64,000 nucleotides of DNA from NCBI RefSeq assembly GCF_040954835.1, contig NC_090697.1:1686501-1750500 (forward strand), given 5' to 3'. A program made the translations under genes and the position numbers. Below are positions 12,080 through 23,255 of the stretch, piece by piece (the stretch's first letter is position 1; each line of letters begins with the position of its first letter). The notes beneath the pieces are model-generated. The model saw only the letters and a program-made list of their open reading frames with translations, was not told where the DNA came from and ran no database searches. This DNA is from Lepisosteus oculatus (Eukaryota; Chordata; Actinopteri; Semionotiformes; Lepisosteidae).

Positions 12080-14180
12080 TATTGTCACTTTCTGGAATAT
12101 GAAGTTTCTTCCCTGGCGTTCTCAACCTGAATTATCTCAGTCAGCAGGCCAACCTTCTTAAAATCAGCTGTCTGACGATCTTACTAATCAGCTCACAGCA
12201 CCATAAATTCTCTTAGCTTCTCAAAACTCAATGGATCTCAAATACCAGGTCCTTGGTGTGCTGATGAATAATGAATTATGAAAACACTTGGTCATAAACT
12301 TCAGCATTTGTGGAGGAAAAGTGCTCTTTCTGTTCGCCTTGAGGCTTATAAAATTGATCTAGTAACAAAAAGGCCCTGAGGTCAGCCCCTGCTTACTACT
12401 CTGATATTATTGATAGTGACTGTAAAAATCCTTGACCCCTTTTGAGGACAGTAAACCGACTTCTAAACTCAATTAGGGCTCCTTCTTTCACTCCCTCTTC
12501 CAAGTTATGTTACAGATTCCTGTATTTTGTTTTCAGAATAAGATGAACGATATCAGACACACCATATTAAATGTAACATGCAAAGCCCTGTTTCTCCCTG
12601 CTGCTCTGGAACAGTGGTTTCAGACTTTGAGAGTTTATTGCCCTCTAATATGACTCATTTAGCTCTGATAATGACATTTTTCAAATGTTCTCTAAATATA
12701 ATCCCTCCACAAGTACTTCAGAAGTGTTTCTTAGCACTATCTTCTATTATTTGGACTATAATTAATTCAACCCCGTCTACTTCATTAATTTCTCCGCTGC
12801 TGAAAGTGGCTGAAAGTACCTCTCTCTGGAGGGAACCATGCCTTAATCAGTCTGATTTTTTTTAATTTAAGGCCTACTTCAAAGTGACCATTTTAAGCAA
12901 AACTATTGGAACATGTGGTAGCATCCCAGCTTCATTTAACATCAAACCCCTTGTTTCAAACTTTTCAGCCAGGGTTTAAGGCTGCCAATAGTACTGAAAC
13001 TGTGAGGAAAGTTGTTAATGAAAGTGATGACCTTCTCATCTCTGCAGATTCTGGCTTTCCTTCTATTCTTGTACTACTAGACCTTTCAGCAGCCTTTGAT
13101 ACTGATGTCAAATGTCAGATGTAAACTTTGACATTTTGAATAATCGACGGCATTATTCATGTCTAAGTGGCTGTATACTGTTGTAGTTAATGTCTTATCT
13201 TTCTGACATACAGCAGTTTGTTAGCCTTGGTAACTTTAACCAGACCCCTCCCCTGCAACCTCTGGAGTCCCTCAGGGCTCAATCCTTTGCTCTTACCTTT
13301 TCAATGTTTATAAGCTTCCATTAGGCCATGTTTGGGTTTCTTCCCACAGTCCAAAGACATACTGGCAGGGTAATTGACTTCTGGGAAAATTGGCCCTGCT
13401 GTGAGTGTGTGCATGTTTGTGTGTTCCCTCTGATGAACTGGGTGAACACTGACCTGCTCCTGTTGCTTGACAAGATAGCCTATAGCTCCCCTGTGAACAC
13501 AAATTGGATAAAGCCATTAGAAAATGGATCAATGGAAGACTCAAATCTCCCCATCAAGTTTCAAAATTAGACTGAAACCTAGTTTTGGTGATACAGAAAT
13601 TATTCCTTCAAATTCTGTTTAGAAACCTTGGGGTGATTTTTCACTTTTGATTCATATGCCCACAAAGTCTACAATGCAGTATTCTTCCATTTAATGATTC
13701 AAATCCAGTTTTGAGACCAATTCTTCTTCTTTCTGGTATTGAGAGATTAGTTTATGGCTTCACCTCCTCAGGACTAAATTACTGCAAAGCTTTGCTTGCT
13801 GGATCATCCAAGAAGTTACTTGACCAAGTGTTGACCAAGCCCACAAAATCTGAACATAATTCTCCTGTGCTAAATAACCTCCAGTCTCTTACAGGACTGA
13901 CATTAAAATTCTCTGGCTGACCTACCAGGCACTACATGGTCTGTCTCCTGTAGCTGCGAGGGTTACTATCCCCACACTTCCCAGTTTGTTCACTTTGTTA
14001 CACTGGCTCTGAGCTCCTTGAATTCACGTTGCACGGTGGGGGTCCAAGCCTTTTCAGCAGTAGCCTCTCATCTTTTGGATACTCTTCCTGACAAGATTAA
14101 AACCGCACCCTCAAGTGATGATTTAAAATCTCACCTTGAGACCTACTTGTTCTTGACGGCCTTCAATACATAACATAATT
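12080..14180 (+). pseudogene. Degenerate L2-clade LINE, reverse transcriptase remnants
   Basis: Broken non-LTR retrotransposon read in several frames with stops. In order: linker-like remnants near 12,300-12,560; a reverse transcriptase stretch 12,906-13,110 ending LLDLSAAFDT (the first catalytic Asp motif); SGVPQGSILCSYLF at 13,261-13,300; LSSGLNYCKALLAGS-like sequence at 13,760-13,810; and a C-terminal region near 14,050-14,160 (AFSAVASHLLDTLPDKIKT). The YADD catalytic part is missing and a tRNA-derived SINE occupies 13,322-13,530. Family: L2-like by these motifs. Dead copy. Confidence 0.7.
13322..13530 (+). repeat. tRNA-derived SINE (family B) inside a LINE
   Basis: Contains GGGTTTCTTCCCACAGTCCA, AAGACATACTGGCAGGGTAA, TTGACTTCTGGGAAAATTGG and the tail AATTGGATAAAGCCATTAGA followed by AAATGGATC. 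The tRNA-like head is absent. It sits where the L2 copy at 12.1-14.2 kb should carry its YADD region. Confidence 0.75.
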
Positions 14181-15611
14181 AATCTATTTTGTAGTTCTTT
14201 TTCTGCCTGCTGACTGACTGACCAGGTCTAGCTCACAGTCATCTTCTTAGCACCGAGTTCCACGCCCTCCTGGACTCAGCTCTGTAAGGAAGAAGTACAC
14301 AGAGCACACAACCAAGTGCAGGTCTTTATTCCGGAGCCCTCACCATTCCCTCCACATCCTCCACTCTGGGGAAAGTGCCCATTTCTCCTGGTGCAGGTGC
14401 AGCTCCTTTAACTCCACTTCCACACCGTTCCACACCGGTAAAGGAATTCAAGTCAAGTCAATACTGAAGTATTTAACTCAAATTAAATACACAACTTCAT
14501 CTCCCAAAAAGAAAACATGTGGACTGTATTCTCTAAACAACTTGCAAGTCCAATTACAGGAAAAGCCCTTGTAATCCACTTCAGCTCAAAACATTTCACT
14601 TCCAAAGCAATCTCATTACACACACCAACAGTTCACTGCATAAGCACTCATCAAAACACATCTACACCAAACACGTCAGTCTATGTGTTGCAAAAGGCCA
14701 GACAAAAAGCATATGTACAACAATCATTGACAATTAACAGGAAATAGGTTCCAGGTGTAATAAAGCACAAGCACTGCAGAGCAAATTAAAGTGCCTTTCC
14801 TTTTCCAATCACGTCACAGGAAATCAGAAGGAAACCAAAGTGTCTTTACCAAGTAAAATGTTTAGTTCTCTGGTTCCACAAAGCTGTGATTCCACATCAA
14901 CCTGTATCAAACAGCACACCAAGTGATTAAAAAGCTATTAAGCTTTCAATGACAAAAAACAACAACAAAACTACTATATTTCTGTCACTACTGACAAATT
15001 TATAACACAACTAATTTATTGTAGGTGTGTCATGAAAAGACTAAAATAATGGAATGGAGTATTATCATTTTTGAAACAGATTCTAACTTTTACTTATGTG
15101 CAAAAAGGATGAAATAAGAAGCCGTAAGACAGTTGTCATTATTGTTTTAGCAGTGCGATTTGAAGATGAACCAAATAATATACTTACCCAGGATTCATCT
15201 CTTTATACCATGTAGTGTTGCATGTGATGAAGACCGTCTAGTCCACATGTAGGATTCCTTGATTATTCTATCCTATGCCAAATTCTGTTCTATTTGAAAC
15301 TTATAATATCCAAATTCCTTGGTTTATCCTTAATTGCTTAGCTGATCCAGAAACTAAAAACCATGTTGATTAAGTGTTAAACAGAACACATATTTGCAAG
15401 GGTTATGGAATGGCTACCAAACCCTGATCTGCTTTAATTTTATTCAGAGTCTCTAACATACTGTATTGTCCTTACCTGGCAGGGCAATACCATATTCACA
15501 CAGGAGGCTCAGCCACTGCACTCTTACCCCAGAAGAGTGGGGCAAATTACCCCAGAATTTATGCTAGAGGGGGACTGCTTATTAACCTACTGTACCAGAT
15601 CTCACCTGATC
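14181..15611. other. Intergenic sequence, possible diverged LTR
   Basis: Segment 14,225-14,818 on the minus strand begins TGTGACGTGATTGG and holds AATAAAGACCTGCACTTGG, features seen in LTRs, but matched ends and target duplication are not clear. The rest is AT-rich. Confidence 0.3.
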
Positions 15612-15651
15612 TGGGTGGTGGGGTGGCTCTGTGGCTTAGGATCTGTGCCTG
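15612..15651 (+). repeat. tRNA-derived SINE (family A) head fragment
   Basis: TGGGTGGTGGGGTGGCTCTG and TGGCTTAGGATCTGTGCCTG match the head of the copy at 17.4 kb. The match stops at 15,651, where a piece of the hammerhead-like repeat begins. Confidence 0.6.
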
Positions 15652-15722
15652 TGGCTACCACACCTGTGAAGAAGGCTCCACTGCCGAAACGTTGTTTTTC
15701 CATTCTTTTCTTTTTAGCATTA
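15652..15722 (+). repeat. Copy of the hammerhead-like repeat
   Basis: Plus-strand TGTGAAGAAGGCTCCACTGC followed by CGAAACGTTG and a pyrimidine-rich stretch ending TTTAGCAT. The nucleotide before TGAAGA is G, not the required C, so this copy should be inactive. It is fused to the head of a family A SINE. Confidence 0.55.
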
Positions 15723-15740
15723 AGTTTGTATGTTCTTCTC

Positions 15741-15975
15741 ATGTACGCGTGGGTTTCCTGCACGTGCTCCATTTTCTTGCCATAGTCTGAAGACATGCTG
15801 GTAGGTTAACTGGCTTCTGGGAAAACTGGTCCCAAGTTTTTATGTGTCCATGTGTGCCCTGTGAGGGTCTGGTGTCCTGTCCGGGGTGGATCAGGGTGTG
15901 CCCATTGCTTGCCAGGATAGACTCTGACTCCACTGCAACCTTGAATTATAAGATGTGATTAGAATATGGATGGTT
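15741..15975 (+). repeat. tRNA-derived SINE (family B), body and tail
   Basis: Recognised by TGGGTTTCCTGCACGTGCTC, GAAGACATGCTGGTAGGTTA, TGGCTTCTGGGAAAACTGG, GGTGTCCTGTCCGGGGTGGA and AGGATAGACTCTGACTCC, ending in ATGGATGG near 15,975. The head is absent. Confidence 0.75.
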
Positions 15976-17392
15976 TTCAAAATAGCTAAAGGCTTTCAAA
16001 ATAGCTGAAGGTATAAAGCTGAAAAAGACAGAAAATTATTTTGGCCCTTTTTATCAATTCTTTACATGTGCAAACTGTTTGCCAATTTCTAATGTTTTTA
16101 TTTTAAAGAAGGGACTTCTTAGTAGGTTGTGCTTGTTCACTCCAAATTTTTGTTTTTTGTATTCCAAAACAGTACAGGAGTACCTGGGGTTGGATTTAGA
16201 GCCTTGTATCTTACATTTCTGAAAAACGATTTTTGACACTGTGTTTAGGGTTGATCTGTCCCAGTAACACTGCTAAAACTTAGTAGTGCTTAAGAAGTGC
16301 AGAATATGCTGAGAGAGATTTTTAGGAGATTCAAAATCATGGATTTAAAAATGATTTCAGTATTTAACATCACTTAAAAAACAACAGGATCTCATATGGT
16401 CTGTTAACATAAAATGTAACACTTAGCAGGATTAAATTATTTTCCTAAAAACACAATTAAAAGCACCAGATTTACAGGTGCCTAATTTCTTCCTGTCTGC
16501 AATGGCTGACGTTTATCCCTGGGTCCTGGTCCATTACATCTTAAAGTAGTGGGATGAGCTTTGCTAATGTGTTCACTAAAGTGATTTCTCTGGAAAATCT
16601 TTTGGATCATGTTCTAGAGAATGATTTCTTTCACCTACAGTACAAGAAAATGTTATGTATTCCTTCCAGATGAATGCCAAAGGAAAACACTTTTATGTGA
16701 TTATGTCACAACCTGGCTAACAGAACTATAAGAAAAGTACTGGATGTGTTGATAAAAAAGGAGTCTTAATAATTCATAACAGAACCTGGTATGTGTGATT
16801 CTAATACTAATTAAAATATGGAAACCCCCGTTCTATTGTGATTTTTCTAAACTGTTTGAAAAGGCAATAAAATCTGCTAGTTGTCAGTTGTCTGGCAGGA
16901 CTGTAGAATATCTGCATGGTACAGTATTACCTAAACAATTTATTTAGCAAAAAATAAAACTGCTGCGATCAGCACTCACAGACATTTTTCTAGGTTACCT
17001 ATTTTGTAAAGGAGTTAGAGATTAACCGAGCGAATAAGGGCAATAAAATACCAGTCCAAGTTTCTCTGTCCAGGGGAAAATGTTTGCTTCTCCCCACCCT
17101 TCAGTTTTAGCTACACTGAAAAGAGCTTCAGCAGTTAGAAAGTTGTTGGCCCATCTGCTCGGTATCACTAAGACATTATTAAAAATTAATCGATCTATTT
17201 TAAAGATATTTGCTCTGTTTTTTGTGTACTCTCTTAGTAGGTCCTACCCCCTAGTTATGAAATGTCTCATAACTAGTCGAAAATTAAACACTGTTAAGTC
17301 ACGTCTGTGTGTACAAAATATTTTGTCTGATATATACAGTAACATAAAGGTTTGCCTTTATTTACTTTAAAAATAGTCTTAATTGAACGATC
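15976..17392. other. AT-rich intergenic sequence, no feature seen
   Basis: Only a two-copy 20-bp duplication (TTTCAAAATAGCTAAAGGC type) at 15,973-16,011 and chance frames. Confidence 0.45.
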
Positions 17393-17632
17393 TGCGGTGT
17401 GGTGGCTCTGTGGCTAAGGATCTGTGCCTGTGGCTGGGAGGTTGCTGGTTCCTTCTCTGTTGGGCCCCTGAGCAAGGCCCTTATCCCCAGCTGCTCCAGG
17501 GGCGCTGTATAAATGGCTGACCCTGCGCTCTGACCCCCAGCTTCTCTCTCTGCCTGTGTGTCTCATGGAGAGGAATTTGGGGTATGTAAAAAGATAAATT
17601 CCTGGCCAATAAAGTGATCTCTTATCTATGTT
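17393..17632 (+). repeat. tRNA-derived SINE (family A), near full length
   Basis: The head has A-box-like TGGCTCTGTGGCTAAGGATC and B-box-like GGTTGCTGGTTC spaced as in a tRNA promoter. It is followed by GAGCAAGGCCCTTATCCCC, GTGTCTCATGGAGAG, GGGGTATG and a tail ending CCAATAAAGTGATC. Related copies lie at 32.2 kb (minus) and 60.5 kb, and a head alone at 15.6 kb. Confidence 0.8.
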
Positions 17633-18613
17633 GTTCATAAAAACATATGAGAATATTCATAGTCCTCTTGTAATACAAGATGAATACATCTGCATAACTC
17701 ATTCAATACATATTAATGATATAAACATTTTTAAAACTTTAGTTTTACTTTTTAAAATGAAAAAATATTTAAAATATCCCATCCAGGCCGACACCACTGC
17801 ATTGATATAGAGGTTTAAATCATTCATCATGCTAGCCTGAAATACACCCATCATTGCCCTTACAGTAATGGAAGGATAGTTTCAAAGTATCCCTTAGGAG
17901 AAGTTACTGTCTTTCAAGGGACAGTAATAGTTATTGTGACTGTATCATCTGTAATTCTGTCCTTCCAGAGGTAGAGAACAGTCAGTGTCAATTATCAATA
18001 AATACATATTCACAGTGAAGGTTTGTGGTAACACTTGTTTAAACAATTCAGGAAAACTGCTTATAGAACATGTTCCGAGAATTACAGATCATGTAATTAC
18101 TTTCAAGAAATTACTTGTTTCAGGCCTTTGATCACTTAGCTACAAACCAAAGGAGATAGACTGAAATGTCCCATCTCAATTGTAAATATTATCTCCATTA
18201 TTTATTATAGTTTTACTACCTTGTCCACATAGATGTAGTTTTCATCCCTCAGCCAAGCAATATGTCATTTTAACAATCATGCATTCGATACTGTCTGCAT
18301 TAGTTATTGTTCTGTTTTGCAAAGTTACATTTCAGTTCTCTAAAACAGTCTGTTACTGCTGCTGCATAAAGAAAATGTAAAGATTTTCCCAATTTTCTGA
18401 ATGTAAACTGAAGGAAGAAGAAACTTGTACAGAATACAAAACAAAACCAAAAAAAGTACATTTAATTTTATATTTGGATGTCTCTGAGGCAAAACATAAA
18501 CTCTTTAGTAGGAATGTGGTAACCACTTGATTGATCAGTGCAATTCACAAACCATATCACAATAACATGACCACCACGAAGCAGAGACACACACCCATAT
18601 GGAGCCAGCAGCC
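17633..18613. other. AT-rich intergenic sequence, no feature seen
   Basis: No gene or repeat recognised between the family A SINE and the full-length 5S-SINE. Confidence 0.45.
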
Positions 18614-19149
18614 ACATCACCCGGTAACTCATAACAGGCAGCCCACTGAAGCTCAGCAGGTGCGAGCTTGGTCAGTACCTGGAGGGGAGGCTCCTGGGAA
18701 AGCTGAGGTAGCTGCTGGAAGTGGTGTTAATGGGTCCAGCAGGGGGCGCTCACCCTGCAGTCTCTGTGGGTCCTAATGTCCCAGTACAGTGAAGGGGACA
18801 CTATACTGTAAACAGGCGCCGTCCTTTGGATGAGATGTAAAACTGAAGTCCTGACTCTCTGTGGTCATTAAAAATCCCAGGGCGTTTCTTGAAAAGAGTA
18901 GGGGTGTAGCCCCATCTTCCTGGACAAATTGGCCTTTACCACTCATGGCCTCCTAATAATCCCCATCTATGAATTGGCTTCATTACTCTGCTCTCCTCAC
19001 CACTGAGAGCTGGTGTGTGGTGAGTGTTCTGGCGCACTATGGCTGCTGTCGCATCATCTAGGTGGATCCCCATTACCTGTAAAACACTTTCAGTGGAGTG
19101 TCCAGAAAAGCTCTATATAAGTGTAAGCAATTATTATTATTATTATTAT
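18614..19149 (+). repeat. 5S-rRNA-derived SINE, full length
   Basis: The head (18,614-18,705) aligns with vertebrate 5S rRNA in order: ATCACCC, GAAGCTCAGCAGG, TTGGTCAGTACCTGG, CTCCTGGGAA, with a decayed box C in this copy. A unique body of about 400 bp follows, then a tail with a degraded AAAACACTTT and CTCTATATAAGTGTAAGCAA and a TTA microsatellite. Such elements are transcribed by pol III from the internal 5S promoter and moved by a partner LINE. Same family as the copies at 5.98, 34.77, 54.64 and 58.66 kb. Confidence 0.88.
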
Positions 19150-19384
19150 GATCATCATCATTACACCCAACAGACAATCTACAACAAGCTGTAATTTACA
19201 CGTTGTATGATTGCATGTCTAATGAAGTCATTACATTTTGCCCATAAAAGCAGTATTGAATGCTTGAGTCTTTTTTTTAGAATTTGCAAGCCTTAACTTG
19301 GTTTAGTGAGGATGAATTCATACATATTTCCTCGGTAAATGAACTGGTGATTTTGTTGTTATGGCCTGGTAGACAGTAAGAGGT

Positions 19385-20140
19385 GACTCATCCATCGATC
19401 CATCCATTCGCAGACAGCTGCTAATTTGTGGTTTTCAGTGACCCAGATCCTGTGTGCAAGGCAGGAGTCTTGTCAATACAGAGACAATGTACCTCTAGGA
19501 CGTGAGAGAGCAACAGTGTAACGGAACAGTTCTTTCTGGACCCTATGCGGATGACACAATCCGAAATAGTGAGGAAACACTGGGCAAAAAGTCATGCAGG
19601 AATACGGGGTTGAAAACAGGGGGGCGTGTCCAAAGTGCGCTGGTGCACGAGGGAGGTGTGGCCGAGGCAAACAATCCAAAAATAATCCAGACAGGGAATC
19701 CAAAAACAAACTAGAGTCCATGGCCAGGCGAGGCATCCGATACAGGAGATAAAATCAGGAACCGGGTCGGAACCGGCAAGGGGAACAGGAACAAAAACTT
19801 AAAACCATGACGGAGCCAGACTCATCCAGACCCGGGCTCGCACGATATGGAAATCAAATGCAGAGCCTGGAACTGACTGAGTGTCTGGCTTTTAAGGGGA
19901 ATTGAAAGGAGGCTGGAACAAGGGGCAGGTGCACAGAATAAGTCCAAAATGAAAAGAGCCGGAGCGCCCTTAAGGGGGAGGGACTACAATCGTGACAGAG
20001 CACCTGGACAAAACCCACAAAGACCTGCAGAGAACATGTAACACAGGAGGCACCCCAGGCCATGATCGAACCCCAGAACCCAAGACGCTGAGAAGCAGCA
20101 GTGGTAGCTTCTGAGCCATCATGCCACCCCTCAGTTAAAG
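19385..20140 (-). repeat. tRNA-derived SINE (family B) split by a solo LTR
   Basis: The SINE tail is at 19,385-19,470 (TCATCCATCGATCCATCCAT, GTGCAAGGCAGGAG). The remaining body and head are at 20,000-20,140 (CCTGGACAAAACCCACA, CTGCAGAGAACATG, inverted B-box region GATCGAACCCCAGAACCC, head ending ATCATGCCACCCCTC). The stretch between contains the LTR at 19,517-19,997, so the LTR inserted later. Confidence 0.65.
19517..19997 (-). mobile_element. Solo LTR, same family as the 61.5 kb copy
   Basis: On the minus strand it starts TGTCACGATTGTAG and ends near CGTTACA. Shared blocks with the 61.5 kb LTR include the inverted CCTTAAAAGCCAGAC, GGACCCTATGCGGATGAC and GGAACAGTTCTTTC. About 481 bp, with no clear target duplication. 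Inserted in a family B SINE. Confidence 0.7.
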
Positions 20141-21199
20141 TAATTACAGACACATGGTCAATAATTACAATTAGAGCTGGGGCAGAATGAATGCATTAAA
20201 TATAGAGGGAGGGGGATGCCCAGTACACAGATGTTCAATACTCCTTTAACACAGTTGCTCAGTCTTGTTTAAATATTTAAACTAAAGTCACTCCCCCGTT
20301 TGCTTTGTTTAATCAGGACCTGCAGAGCAAGGCACACATGTTTTTTAAACGGTCTTTGGTTTAAACATTCTGACTTGTCCCGTTTCTGATGCTCAGATTC
20401 TGGATGGTCTGTGAAGGGATTTGAGCTTCACTGTCCCCAGACATCCACACACCTCCAATTTGTTTCACTCCATGCATGTAGAGATTCAATAATGTGGGAA
20501 AAACAGGAAGAGCATACAGCTTTAGAACATCACCTCTAAGGAATCTGGATTAGACAGGTGGTGCTTTTGAATCTGTAAGGGAGGAGAAATTTAAAAGTTA
20601 GGACTTTTATCAAGTTGATATTACAGATATCTGAAAACTGGCATGTTGCTTCCAGCTTTTCCATATAAGGCATCCTGGCCCAGAAATCCTGTCTGTGTCT
20701 CTCCAGAATGCAATTCACTGACTGACTTGTTCACTAGATATATTTAAAGCTGATAAAACCATGAAATATAACAGAGGTGCACATTCCTTTTTCTTGCTTC
20801 TGTCTCTCCTTGATTACTTGCTTAGTCTGAGGTAGTTACCCAAAGCTAAACTACATCAGAGGCCATTACGAAGTAAGAACAGGGCATTCAGCCCAACATT
20901 ATTTTCCCTACTATCTGTAACTTGCTGATAAAAAATTACAACAGTTAACTCAAAATTGTGCCTGTTAGTAGATGCTGAGAAGCCCAAGTAACTATGGAAC
21001 TATTTTAAAGTCTCTTGCAAATAGGGAGTATGTTTTGTAGTGGGCAAACTGTAGGAGAACTTCCCAGTTAATTGACTTGCTATGTTGTGGGTAGTTTACA
21101 ACAGAGAATGTACCAAAATATTTTCTTTAAACCAATATTACAACCCGGTCAGACTTTAAGTGAAAATCCTTGAACTGGTTCATGCTTTAAACTTTGATA
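20141..21199. other. AT-rich intergenic sequence, no feature seen
   Basis: No recognised feature; short frames only. Confidence 0.45.
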
Positions 21200-21570
21200 C
21201 TACAGTGCATAAAAACATAAGAAAATTATAAATGGGAGAAGGCCATCGTCCCATCTAGCCCAAAGAAGAAAGAAGAAAAAAGAAAATCAGGGTATTTACT
21301 TCAAGCCACACTGTAGCTGTGTGGGTTGTTCAGTACTTCCACAACCCTTTGCTGTGCTGTAAATACTGTAATTATCTGTAACCTTTGCGAAAAGAAGTGT
21401 TTCCTGATCTCACTGCCACATAGCTTCCACTTGTGCTCTAAAAAATGTTTGATAAGTTTGTCAATAATGTTGAGGATTTTGATCAAATTGATTGTGAATC
21501 AGGTCACTTCATAGTCTTTTCTGTTAAAGACTAAAAAGATTCAGTTACTTGAGCCTGTCAGTGTAGGCTT
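21200..21570 (+). repeat. Decayed fish dispersed repeat (CATAAGAA...GGCCAT type)
   Basis: Contains AACATAAGAAAATTATAAAT, GGGAGAAGGCCATCGTCCCA, TCTAGCC, ACTTCCACAACCCTTTG, GAAGTGTTTCCTGA, TTGATCAAATTG, AATCAGGTCAC and GACTAAAAAGATTCAGTTAC, the order seen in a common vertebrate repeat of unknown class. Chance open frames in it are not genes. A weaker relative may lie at 32,484-32,720. Confidence 0.5.
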
Positions 21571-22984
21571 ACAGTCTGGATGTATTTTTCAGTTTGAGTC
21601 CCACATACAGCAAGTTAACCAAACAGCACTATTTTATATTACTTTTTTCAAACTGAAAATAAGGAAAAAAATACAACAAAACAAATATTAAGATTCTGCT
21701 TATTGGGGGGTTATTGTCCCCTGTGACTCATTAATGTAAGACATCATCTTTAATTACATTACATGTAATTATATGGTTTTGTGCACTTCAAAAACTATTC
21801 TGATTTCTTGTGAAAACATTATATTTCAGGACAAAATTATAAGTAAAATATTAGTATTTCACCAGTTCTTCTTTAATGTTTTCTGATTTTCACTGTCTCT
21901 GTAATTATTCCATTTCAGAATCAAAGATGTTGCTAATTACTGCCATTTAAAAGTCATTTTTGATGTCTTTTGATGTAAAACTACCTTCTCTTCCAATTAA
22001 CTGTGCTCTTGTCAACTTGATTTATCGGTGATGCGTCTTAACTTTAATAGAAGCATGCACTGTGGGTATTCTAACGAACTAATAAAAATAAGCTAGCTCT
22101 CTGATTTATAATAGTTAAACTTCAAAGGTATGGAAACAGAACATTTATTTTGAAATGCAGAAAGGTTGTTCTTGTGTTGCAGACAAAATTGGCTGCAGAA
22201 TTTTCAAACCCCTAAAAACATACGGTAGCAGACCATTTGAGTAAAGAGCAACCTCTTTATTATTCTGTTCCAAGACATGAAATAAGTATCTTGGATTTAT
22301 GGTTCCATTTCTGGGATACTTTCTGTGACTTCATCTAAACCTGTTTCATGTATATGATTTTCTGATAGTGTAAATGAAATCCTCAAGGAGAAGGTTTGAG
22401 TAAAATTATAGATCCTTCTTCACACAGTGAATACACAGTGCAAATCACACATGCACTCCTCACAAAATACAAAGTGCAGTTTAGAATTTTCTTGAGGACG
22501 TTTCTGTTCTGTATGAATATTTGGTAAGCTACATTAAAATCATAATAGTACTGTGTTATTTCAATAAAGTTTAAATTAATTAATCACTTATATATAAAGT
22601 CTTACAAAATATTGAAAGCCTTTCACAGTGTTCATATTTTGTTCCTATACACCAGATACTACACCCAAAGCAAAATATGAAAAAAAGAATGAAATCGATA
22701 ATATGATTAGATACTGTAATAAGCATTACTCAGCCAGCTGAGAGAACCCTAAGAGACCGTACTCCCCTCACTTTCCTGTGGGATAGCAGGAGTGGAAAGT
22801 TGCGCAAAGGGAAGTTGAGCAGGTGAGATATATATGTATGTATGAGAGAAGAAGTAGGTGAAATTAGGATCTAATCTTCCTCCCTAACTTCTGCTATAAA
22901 ATCCAGTTAGGATTTTATTTAGGCACAACCTGCCTTAACAAACCACACAGTTATTTGTGTGGCCTCTTTGTGCAATAGCAGTGA
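21571..22984. other. AT-rich intergenic sequence, no feature seen
   Basis: No recognised feature. The far right end may contain more of the decayed Tc1 element. Confidence 0.45.
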
Positions 22985-23255
22985 ATGTTCCTGAGTGGCC
23001 CAGTTAAAGACTTGACTTGAACCTAATTTGTAAATCTGTGGAAAGACCTGGAAACCGCTGCCCATAAGGAATCCTCAAGCAACTTGAGAGAGCTTGATCA
23101 AATCTGTAAGAAGAATGAGCAAAAATGGCACCAAGCCAGCGTGCAAAGGTGATAGAGACTGACCCAAAAAGACTGACAGCTGTTAATTGCTGTCAAAGGT
23201 GCTTCCAACAAATACTGCATTCATGGGTCTGAATACTTATGCAATCAACATATTA
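22985..23255 (+). pseudogene. Tc1-like transposase C-terminal relic
   Basis: Frame-shifted remnants of a Tc1/mariner transposase end: VPEWPS (normally followed by QSPDLNP) at 22,987, then LWKDLETAAHKESSS-like and LRELDQICKKNEQKWHQASV sequence at 23,036-23,140, and a typical terminal KRLTAVN region, followed by CTGAATACTTATGCAATCA. Stops and frameshifts show it is dead. No terminal inverted repeats were found. Confidence 0.7.
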
